18,740 nucleotides of DNA. Source: Clostridiales bacterium (GTDB lineage Bacteria; Bacillota; Clostridia; Christensenellales; Aristaeellaceae). A program made the translations under genes and the position numbers. Positions 1-5,915 of this stretch are shown here, one piece after another. The stretch's first letter is position 1. Each line of letters opens with the position of its first letter. Under the pieces are notes generated by a model. It was given only the letters and a program-made list of their open reading frames with translations, was not told the origin of the DNA and did not search any database. The stretch covers positions 1-18,740 of the forward strand of contig SFHK01000046.1 of assembly GCA_004556395.1 (NCBI GenBank), written 5' to 3'.

Positions 1-639
1 CAAGCCTACGCCGCGAGCATCGACCCCTCCGGCGAAAGCGCCCTTCCGCTTGAGGACGTACCCTTCGCCCCGGCGCAGGGCCGTCCCACCGGCGGAGGGC
101 ATGGCTGGGGCGGCGGCGGGCACGGCGGCGGTGGCGGCGGCGCGCGGCCGGGACAGGCCACCACCTCCAGCCACGGGCGCGGCAGCCTGAACGACACGCC
201 GTACTGGGGCGTTCCCCTCGAAGCAGACGGCGCGGAGTCCCGCGTGCTGACCCTCGGCGGCGAAGCGCTGAACCTGACCGTCACTTCAGAGGAAGGAACC
301 TTCACGGCGACCCTCTCGGGCGACACGCTGACCCTCGCGCTGAGCGGCGACGAAACCGCGCTCTCCATCGGCGGCGACGCGCTGGAAACGCTCTTCGCAA
401 GCGGAATCGATACCGTGTCCATCGAGTACCCCGGCGGCCAACTCGCCATTCCCACCGCAAACTGGCTCTCCGGCAGCGCCTACGATCGCCTTCGTGCCCG
501 CGGCACTACCCCCAACCTGCTGACGCTGAACATTCAATTCGAATCCCCTGACCCCATTCTGACCGTCCGGACGGAAACCGAAGCCCTCCCCGTCGACGGC
601 CAGACCCTGACGCTCGCGGAGGGAGGGAGCACATCATGA
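1..639 (+). CDS. Gly/His-rich beta-repeat protein, 3' end only (5' truncated by window)
   Basis: The reading frame is open from base 1 to the TGA at 637-639, giving 212 residues with the N-terminus outside the window. Residues about 30-55 form a low-complexity Gly-rich tract with interspersed His and one Trp, followed by Arg-Pro-Gly-Gln. The rest is Thr/Leu/Gly-rich with short alternating hydrophobic strands (for example LTLGGEALNLTV and TLTLALSGDETAL), which suggests a beta-solenoid or beta-sandwich exported protein. No catalytic motif is visible. The final residues TLAEGGSTS resemble the C-termini of the micro-ORFs that follow, and the stop overlaps the next ATG as ATGA. The adaptor genes downstream suggest an envelope or export role. 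Gly-rich carbohydrate-binding-domain proteins of gut Clostridia are a possible match, but I cannot confirm the family. Confidence 0.75.
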   Translation, partial: QAYAASIDPSGESALPLEDVPFAPAQGRPTGGGHGWGGGGHGGGGGGARPGQATTSSHGRGSLNDTPYWGVPLEADGAESRVLTLGGEALNLTVTSEEGTFTATLSGDTLTLALSGDETALSIGGDALETLFASGIDTVSIEYPGGQLAIPTANWLSGSAYDRLRARGTTPNLLTLNIQFESPDPILTVRTETEALPVDGQTLTLAEGGSTS

Positions 640-935
640 ACGTCAACCGCATTTCACGGACTCTCTCCCGCGCGGACATTCACGAAAGGCGCACGCATCA
701 TGAGCGCCGACCACGCTCTCGCGCGTTTCCCCGCGCGGACGCTCGCGGAAGGAGGGATTGCGTCATGAACGTCAACCGCATCTCCCCTCAAGCGTTCTCC
801 CGCAGAAGTGAAGCGTGCGTTCTCGCGCTGTCCCCCACGCGGCCTTTCACGAAAGTCGCGCGCATCATGAGCGCCGACCACGCTCTCGCGCGTTTCCCCG
901 CGCGGACGCTCGCGGAAGGAGGAATCGCGTCATGA
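636..935 (+). CDS. Repeat-derived micro-ORF 1 (99 codons, units 1+2 read through)
   Basis: The ATG at 636 overlaps the upstream stop as ATGA and has GGAGG at 622-626. Because unit 1 lacks about 38 bp, its second half is out of the usual frame and the ORF runs through the ATG at 765, which is in frame and has its own AAGGAGG at 749-755, to the TGA at 933-935. A product starting at 765 would be 56 residues and match the next micro-ORF closely. The predicted peptide is Arg-rich with no known domain. Translation is plausible from the ribosome sites, but selection on the peptide is not shown. It may simply be a by-product of tandem duplication. Confidence 0.35.
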   Translation: MNVNRISRTLSRADIHERRTHHERRPRSRAFPRADARGRRDCVMNVNRISPQAFSRRSEACVLALSPTRPFTKVARIMSADHALARFPARTLAEGGIAS

Positions 936-1102
936 ACGTCAACCGCATCTCCCCTCAAGCGTTCTCCCGCAGAAGTGAAGCGCGCGTTCTCGCGCTGTCC
1001 CCCGCGCGGACTTTCACGAAAGGCGCGCGCATCATGAGCGTCAACCACATTCTCGCGCGTTTCCCCGCGCGGACGCTCGCGGAAGGAGGAATCGCGTCAT
1101 GA
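932..1102 (+). CDS. Repeat-derived micro-ORF 2 (56 codons)
   Basis: The ATG at 932 overlaps the previous TGA as ATGA, with AAGGAGG at 916-922 and a 9-nt spacer. The peptide starts MNVNRISPQAFSRRSEARVL, is basic, and ends PARTLAEGGIAS. The stop at 1100-1102 again overlaps the next start. No signal peptide, TM segment or known domain is visible. It could act only as a translational relay to the adaptor gene, or be non-functional duplication. Confidence 0.35.
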   Translation: MNVNRISPQAFSRRSEARVLALSPARTFTKGARIMSVNHILARFPARTLAEGGIAS

Positions 1103-1275
1103 GCATTTCTCGCATCTCTCCGCAGGCGTTCTCCCGCAGAAGCGGAACGCGCGTCCTGAAATCCGGACGAGTTCCCGCGCAGTCCCACGCGCGGACATTT
1201 TCAGAGAGCGTGCGCATCATGAGCGCCGACCACGCCCCCGCGCGGACGCTCGCGGAAGGAGGGAACGCGTCATGA
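1099..1275 (+). CDS. Repeat-derived micro-ORF 3 (58 codons)
   Basis: The ATG at 1099 overlaps the preceding stop, with AAGGAGG at 1083-1089 and a 9-nt spacer. The first ~22 residues (MSISRISPQAFSRRSGTRVL and on) are nearly the same as the N-terminus of the adaptor encoded next. The C-terminus ends ARTLAEGGNAS. Its TGA at 1273-1275 overlaps the adaptor ATG at 1272. It is the last link of the ATGA chain. The function is unknown and the ORF may be an evolutionary by-product. Confidence 0.35.
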   Translation: MSISRISPQAFSRRSGTRVLKSGRVPAQSHARTFSESVRIMSADHAPARTLAEGGNAS

Positions 1276-2345
1276 GCCTCTCTCGTATTCCTCCGCAAGC
1301 GTTCTCCTGCGGAAGCGGAACGCGCGTCCTGAAACGCGGACGAACCCTCTCATTCATTCTCGCGGCGCTCCTGCTCTTCTCCGCCTGCGCCGAAGCCGTC
1401 GCGAGCGACGCGACCGTGACGGCCGGAGCGCTCGTTCCCGTTTTCGCCGCGGCGGGCGGCGCGCTGGAAAGCGTATCCGTACAGGTTGGGCAGCTGGTTC
1501 ACGCGGGCGACCCCGCGGCGCAGGTAGAGGTTACGCGGGTATACGCGCCGATCGACGGCACGGTGAACGGCCTGTTTCTGGAGCCGGGCGCGGACGCGTC
1601 CGCCGGGCTGTATCTGGAGCCGAAGGAAACCTACGCGATGACCGGCTCCACCGCCTACGCCGACGCGGCGGGCAAAAACGCGTGGCTGCGCGTCGGCAGC
1701 GCGGTCACCCTGTCCTGCACGCGCGACGCCACGCACATCGGCGCGGGCGTGCTGCTGTCGGTGGACGGCTCAACCTTCTCCGTCCTCCCCACGGCGGGCG
1801 AATTCTACGTCGGCGAAGCCGTGAACGTATACGCGGAGACGGAAAGCGGCACGACCCGCATCGGCCGCGCGACCGTGGCGCGCGCGGAGCCGGTAAGCGT
1901 GACCGGCAAGGGCACGGTCACCCGGCTGCTCGTTTCAGACGGCGCGCGCGTGATGAAGGGACAGGCGCTGTTTGAGACCGTTTCCTCGCGGAGCGGAACC
2001 CCCGAAACCATCTGCCCGACGGACGGCGTAGTCACCGAGGTTCTGAAGAAGCCCGGCGAAACGGTCTCAGAGGGCGAGCTTCTATTCTGTCTCGCGCCCG
2101 AGGACGGCTTCATTCTCACCTGCTCGCTCTCGGAAACCGAAGCCGCGTCCGTCTCCGTCGGCGATCCGGCGCAGGTCGTGTTCGCCTTCGACGCGGACGA
2201 GCTTCCCTATGAAGCCGCCGTCCTCTCCGTCTCCTCCTCCGCTGCCCAAGCGGACGACGTCCCCCGCTATGAAGTCCGTCTCCGCCTCCTCACCCGCCCC
2301 GCCGCCCTGCGGCTCGGCATGACCGCGACCGTTTACTTCCCGTAA
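1272..2345 (+). CDS. HlyD/MacA-like efflux adaptor protein, copy 1
   Basis: This 357-residue protein is of the HlyD-like adaptor type, which normally links an inner-membrane ABC or RND pump to the envelope exterior. After a long Arg-rich n-region (residues 1-24, repeat-derived) comes a hydrophobic segment at about 25-38 ending LFSAC, a weak lipobox-like site. Lipoyl-type half-motifs occur at about 65-110 (SVQVGQLVHAGDP, YAPIDGTVNGLFLEPG), and a second pair lies at about 215-275 (VTRLLVSDGARVMKGQALF, CPTDGVVTEVLKKPGETV). A beta-barrel domain at about 280-357 ends in RLGMTATVYFP, typical of HlyD C-termini. The usual long coiled-coil hairpin is not apparent. The start is set by AAGGAGG at 1256-1262 and the ATGA overlap. 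A paralogue follows after 34 nt. The partner pump is not in the window. Confidence 0.78.
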   Translation: MSLSRIPPQAFSCGSGTRVLKRGRTLSFILAALLLFSACAEAVASDATVTAGALVPVFAAAGGALESVSVQVGQLVHAGDPAAQVEVTRVYAPIDGTVNGLFLEPGADASAGLYLEPKETYAMTGSTAYADAAGKNAWLRVGSAVTLSCTRDATHIGAGVLLSVDGSTFSVLPTAGEFYVGEAVNVYAETESGTTRIGRATVARAEPVSVTGKGTVTRLLVSDGARVMKGQALFETVSSRSGTPETICPTDGVVTEVLKKPGETVSEGELLFCLAPEDGFILTCSLSETEAASVSVGDPAQVVFAFDADELPYEAAVLSVSSSAAQADDVPRYEVRLRLLTRPAALRLGMTATVYFP

Positions 2346-2379
2346 TCCCGCTTCCAAACCATGACAAGGAGGATTTCCC

Positions 2380-3450
2380 ATGAAAACGATGCTTCGCGCG
2401 TCTGCGCTTCTGCTGATTCTGTGCCTGACCGCCGTTCCCGCGCTCGCCGCCGGAGAGGTCTCCTTCGAGGGCACCGTCGCTTCCGATGCCTCCGTGCGCG
2501 TCGCCGCACCCATCGGCGGCACGGTCGACACGGTGAACCTGATCGCCGGACAGCGCGTGACCGAGGACGACGCGGTGCTGTCGCTCGCGGGCACAAAGGT
2601 CTACGCCGCGCAGAGCGGCACCGTGACCGGCGTGTTCGCCGCGGCCGGAGACGATCTGGACGCCGTCGCGACCCGCTACGGCGCGGCACTGTACATCGAA
2701 CCGGAATACGGCTTCACCGTCTCCGCCACTACCGACAAGGCCTACGACAGCGCCGCCACCCGGCTGGTACACATCGGCGATACGGTCTACCTCACCGGGA
2801 GCGCCACATCGAAGCTGCGCGGAAGCGGCGTCGTCACCGCCGTGAACGGCACGAGCTACACCGTCGAGATTCGCGAGGGCGAATTCCAGCTGAACGAAAG
2901 CGTGCGCGTGTACCGCGAGGAAACGCTCGCGTCCACCTGCCGCCTTGGAACCGGCAGCGTCGCGCGCGTGGATCCCGTCGCCGTCACGGCCACGGGCAGC
3001 GTGCTCAAAATGTGCGTGAAAAACGGCGACGCCGTGCGCGCCGGAGACGTGCTGTTCGAGACGCTGGACGGCACGTGGGACGGCCTGTACGCCGCCGGCA
3101 CCGACGTCGCCGTCCCGACCTCCGGCATCGTGGAGAGCGTGTCGGTTTCCGCGGGCGACGCGGTCAGGAAGGGCGACACGCTGGCCGTTATCCATCCCGA
3201 CGGCAGCCTGTACGTTTCCTTCTCCGTGCCGGAAACCGACCTCGGCAGCGTGCGCGAGGGTGACGCGGTCGAGCTGGAATTCGTGTGGAAGGACGACGAA
3301 ACCGCCCGCGTTCCCGCCACGATCACGTGGATTTCCCACATGAGCGACGCGTCCACAGGAGAAACCGCCTATGAAGCCCGCGCCGCCTTCACCCCCGACG
3401 CGGACACCCGCCTCGGCATGAACGTGATCGTGTACCTCACCCAATCCTGA
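2380..3450 (+). CDS. HlyD/MacA-like efflux adaptor protein, copy 2
   Basis: This 356-residue paralogue of the preceding protein has the same layout. It has a conventional signal peptide (MKTMLRASALLLILCLTAVP, then ALAAG, with probable AxA cleavage near residue 24) and no lipobox Cys. The first lipoyl-like pair is at about 38-95 (APIGGTVDTVNLIAGQRV, AAQSGTVTGVFAAAGDDLD). A beta-rich middle follows, then the second pair at about 200-270 (GSVLKMCVKNGDAVRAGDV, PTSGIVESVSVSAGDAVRKG) and a C-terminal barrel ending RLGMNVIVYLTQS. AAGGAGG lies just before the ATG. It probably shares a transcript with copy 1, and a hairpin lies downstream. Two unequal copies might form a hetero-oligomeric adaptor, which is inference. 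No ATPase or permease for it is visible. Confidence 0.78.
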   Translation: MKTMLRASALLLILCLTAVPALAAGEVSFEGTVASDASVRVAAPIGGTVDTVNLIAGQRVTEDDAVLSLAGTKVYAAQSGTVTGVFAAAGDDLDAVATRYGAALYIEPEYGFTVSATTDKAYDSAATRLVHIGDTVYLTGSATSKLRGSGVVTAVNGTSYTVEIREGEFQLNESVRVYREETLASTCRLGTGSVARVDPVAVTATGSVLKMCVKNGDAVRAGDVLFETLDGTWDGLYAAGTDVAVPTSGIVESVSVSAGDAVRKGDTLAVIHPDGSLYVSFSVPETDLGSVREGDAVELEFVWKDDETARVPATITWISHMSDASTGETAYEARAAFTPDADTRLGMNVIVYLTQS

Positions 3451-3471
3451 TTTTCGCCGGCTTCACAGACA

Positions 3472-3500
3472 GGGCAGACCCTTCGCGCGAGGGTCTGCCC
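3472..3500 (+). terminator. Hairpin after the adaptor genes, likely terminator
   Basis: A perfect 11-bp inverted repeat (gggcagaccct / agggtctgccc) has a 7-nt loop and lies 21 nt after the adaptor stop and just before the next promoter. The following bases are not a strong T-tract (gaattgcgcttg), so intrinsic termination is likely but imperfect. Confidence 0.6.
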
Positions 3501-3509
3501 GAATTGCGC

Positions 3510-3538
3510 TTGAGGAAACGCGCCGCCTGTGCTATAAT
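3510..3538 (+). promoter_or_regulatory. Sigma-A-type promoter of the AraC regulator gene
   Basis: TTGAGG at 3510-3515, a 17-nt spacer, and a perfect TATAAT at 3533-3538. The 5' UTR to the regulator start would be about 30 nt. This is the best-matching promoter in the window. Confidence 0.8.
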
Positions 3539-3575
3539 CCTATTGAATAAATGAAATCGAGCGGAGTGACGGATT

Positions 3576-5780
3576 TTGCCGGGAAGTAAAATGGAGCACA
3601 GACTCAAGCGGAACACGCTGACGAAAATCGTCGTTCTTTACCTTTCTCTTTTTCTCGTCTTTGGCGTCCTGTTTATTTCCCTCTATTCCTCCTGCTACCG
3701 GATTTTGTACCGGGACACGCTGAGCAAAAGCGAAAGCCGCCTGAACGCCGGTCTGGAAGCGTTTCGCGACGACCTGACGCGCATGATGCTGCTGGTGAAC
3801 GATTATTCGGCCACGGACGAATACCTTCTTCTGCGCGCCGTGAACAACCCCGCCACGGTGCAGAATTCGCTGGCGATGAATAAGGCCTGCGAAAAGCTGC
3901 ACTCGATTCTGGACATTGAAAACTCCTACGTCAAGCAGGCCTATTCGCTGTTTCTGAACAACAACCTCTTCCTTTCCGACCGCACCTCCTCCATGGACTA
4001 CGGCCAGAGCTTCGGCATCCTCATCCGCAGCAAATCGGGAACCCTGTCCGCGCAGGACTGGAAGCGGTCGCATTTCGATTCCATCCTGCCCATCCGTCTT
4101 TTGAACGGCTCGGACATTTCCTCCGCCTATCTTCCGGAGGACACGAACCTTCTTCTGTGCGTGGTCAAGACGGACAACGTGACCCGCAAGGCGTCCGACG
4201 TTGTGGTGTTCATGATCGACGCGGACGCGCTGATGGAGACGCTCATCGATCCGGACATGCTGAAATCGTCCACCCTGCGCCTGACGGACGGCGAAAACGC
4301 GCTTCTGTGCAGCAGCCGCGGCCACGTCGACCCGGGCGAAATCTCCCTGACCATTCAGGCGACCGACAGCGCCTTCGATCTGCACGCCGAGCTGACGGTT
4401 CCCAAGAGCTATTTCAGCAACCAGCTCAAGAGCCTTACCTCCATCGTTCGAATCTACATGTTCGTCGGCATTTTGGGCATTTTCGCGCTGCTTCTGGTGC
4501 TGATCGTGTGGCAGTACCGGCCGCTGTCCGGGCTGATTACGCTGTCCGCCCGGTATGGCGGCGAGGGCGACGCTTCGAACCTGTACGACTACATCGGGCG
4601 CACCGTGCAGGATGTTATCAGCGCCAAGAACGACGCGGATCAGCGTCTGGCCATCCTGCACAGCGCCGCGAAAAACACGCTTTTGCACAATTCGCTGCGC
4701 TTCGGCTGCTACACCAACCAGAGCAAGCAGGAGCTGACCGAGCTGCTCGGCGAAATCGCCGACGGCTATCTCGTGGCAATTCTGCATTCGGATTCCGCTT
4801 CCGACAGCCTGCTGAACGACACGGACGCGTTCCTGCGAAGCCGTCTGGACGCGCAGTGGATTTCGGTTCCCGAAGACCCATCAGAGGAAATCCTGCTGCT
4901 GCGAAGCGAACCGGAGTCGGCGGACGGGCTACTTTCCATCCTGCAGGCGCTGGCGGCGGAAATGGCCGAGCAGGCGGGCGGGCTTCAGATCGGCGTAAGC
5001 GAATGCGCCCACGGCGTGGAAAGCCTGCACAAGGCCTACAAGCAGGCGCGGCTTTCGCTCATGAGCCTTGAAAACCAGGCGGATTTCTCCACCATGCTGG
5101 CCTATCGCGCGGAGAAGAAGACCTCGGACATGGAGTCCGTCACGCCGGAAACGCTGGTCAAGCTGAACGAGCTGATTCTGAGCGGAAACGAGGACGCGCT
5201 GAGCGCATACTTCGACGCGATTGAAGAAGAGCTTTCCAAGCACCCGCCCATCGGCATTCACTTCCAGCACGTATTCGGCGCGCTGTCCATCACCATTCAA
5301 AGCGCCGCCGACCTGATCGACAATCCCGGCGTTGAAATCTCCGCATTCGTCATGGACGAAGCGCCGCTTTCGGCGCTGGAACGCCTGCGGCAGCTGGCGC
5401 TGCACCTGTGCCGGACGGCGGCCGAGCGGCGCAACCGGGGCAACCTCGCGCGCAAGCAGGCGATCGTCAACTACCTGAACCGCAGCTACAGCGACCCCTC
5501 CCTGTGCTCGGACGGCGTGGCGGAGGTCTTCGGCATCAAGCGGAACCAGCTGTATCGGATTCTTCAGGAAACCGTCGGCTGCTCCTTCGCCGAATACGTG
5601 GAGCAGGTTCGCATGAACGCCGTGGAGGAGCTGCTTCTGAACACTGATCTGAGCATTGACGAAATCGCGGAGCGCGCGGGCTTCGGCGCGGTGAACACGC
5701 TGTACCGCGTTTTCAAGAAGCACAAGGGCGTTCCACCCGCCACATGGCGCAGGGAAAATCAGGCAAAACAGACAAAATGA
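3576..5780 (+). CDS. Membrane-anchored AraC-family transcriptional regulator
   Basis: This 734-residue regulator has TM1 at about 16-38, an extracytoplasmic sensor region at about 40-287 (cache-like length, family not certain), TM2 at about 289-313, a cytoplasmic linker, and a C-terminal AraC double helix-turn-helix at about 622-725. The HTH includes the segments VAEVFGIKRNQLYRILQETV and SIDEIAERAGFGAVNTLYRV and ends KKHKGVPPATWRR. This layout is common in Bacillota next to LplABC-type sugar transporters, where the protein senses an external ligand and controls the adjacent operon. The start is a TTG at 3576 with GGAG at 3563-3566. An ATG at 3591 in the same frame (MEHRLKRNT) is a real alternative. 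It very probably controls the transporter operon that begins 135 bp downstream. Confidence 0.88.
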   Translation: MPGSKMEHRLKRNTLTKIVVLYLSLFLVFGVLFISLYSSCYRILYRDTLSKSESRLNAGLEAFRDDLTRMMLLVNDYSATDEYLLLRAVNNPATVQNSLAMNKACEKLHSILDIENSYVKQAYSLFLNNNLFLSDRTSSMDYGQSFGILIRSKSGTLSAQDWKRSHFDSILPIRLLNGSDISSAYLPEDTNLLLCVVKTDNVTRKASDVVVFMIDADALMETLIDPDMLKSSTLRLTDGENALLCSSRGHVDPGEISLTIQATDSAFDLHAELTVPKSYFSNQLKSLTSIVRIYMFVGILGIFALLLVLIVWQYRPLSGLITLSARYGGEGDASNLYDYIGRTVQDVISAKNDADQRLAILHSAAKNTLLHNSLRFGCYTNQSKQELTELLGEIADGYLVAILHSDSASDSLLNDTDAFLRSRLDAQWISVPEDPSEEILLLRSEPESADGLLSILQALAAEMAEQAGGLQIGVSECAHGVESLHKAYKQARLSLMSLENQADFSTMLAYRAEKKTSDMESVTPETLVKLNELILSGNEDALSAYFDAIEEELSKHPPIGIHFQHVFGALSITIQSAADLIDNPGVEISAFVMDEAPLSALERLRQLALHLCRTAAERRNRGNLARKQAIVNYLNRSYSDPSLCSDGVAEVFGIKRNQLYRILQETVGCSFAEYVEQVRMNAVEELLLNTDLSIDEIAERAGFGAVNTLYRVFKKHKGVPPATWRRENQAKQTK

Positions 5781-5801
5781 GATACGCTGAACAAAATGAG
5801 A
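5772..5801 (+). promoter_or_regulatory. Direct repeat ACAAAATGAGA x2, possible AraC-type operator
   Basis: The 11-bp sequence ACAAAATGAGA occurs at 5772-5782 and again at 5791-5801, 19 bp apart and on the same face of about two helical turns. It lies some 80-105 bp upstream of the predicted start of the transporter transcript. Direct repeats about two turns apart are typical of AraC-family sites. The first copy overlaps the regulator stop codon and the second enters the terminator stem, so the match could be fortuitous. Confidence 0.35.
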
Positions 5802-5840
5802 GGCCAAAAACGTGCAAAGTGATGGCCTCTTTTCGTTTTG
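5799..5840 (+). terminator. Rho-independent terminator of the AraC regulator gene
   Basis: An 8-bp stem (agaggcca at 5799-5806, tggcctct at 5823-5830) with a 16-nt loop is followed by tttcgttttg. It is placed 19 nt after the stop codon. Confidence 0.75.
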
Positions 5841-5864
5841 AGACTACCATTTTTCCCTTGCGTC

Positions 5865-5873
5865 TGCTATGAT
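5865..5873 (+). promoter_or_regulatory. Extended -10 promoter of the transporter operon
   Basis: TGC followed by TATGAT (5868-5873) forms an extended -10 element. No good -35 lies at the 16-18 nt distance, and the nearest TTGAGA (5838) is 24 nt away. That pattern fits an activator-dependent promoter. The 5' UTR would be about 36 nt. Confidence 0.55.
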
Positions 5874-5915
5874 AACGCCATCCTGCGCAGGGAATACAGC
5901 ATTGGAGGAATTCAC

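Larger units (their letters stand above)
636..1271 (+). repeat. Tandem direct repeat block with ~167-bp units, each a duplicated stop/start gene junction
   Basis: Units begin at the ATGs at 636, 765, 932 and 1099 and end at the adaptor start at 1272, with spacings of 129, 167, 167 and 173 bp. Units 765-931 and 932-1098 differ at only about eight positions. Unit 1 lacks about 38 bp, and unit 4 is more diverged and closest to the adaptor 5' end. Each unit starts like the downstream gene (RISPQAFSRRS against RIPPQAFSCGS) and ends like the upstream gene (TLAEGG..S and stop). Each unit also contains a degenerate half-unit with another CCCGCGCGGAC...ATGA. AAGGAGG lies exactly 9 nt before each of the ATGs at 765, 932, 1099 and 1272, and GGAGG lies 9 nt before 636. 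Confidence 0.93.

Noticed and set aside
3510..3575. Riboswitch in the leader of the AraC regulator
   Set aside because: The leader after the promoter is only about 30 nt, too short for a known aptamer, and no conserved motif is recognisable.
5838..5915. Upstream TTG start for the solute-binding protein
   Set aside because: It lies before the extended -10 element and would put a non-signal sequence ahead of a textbook signal peptide. The ATG at 5916 has GGAGG at 7 nt.
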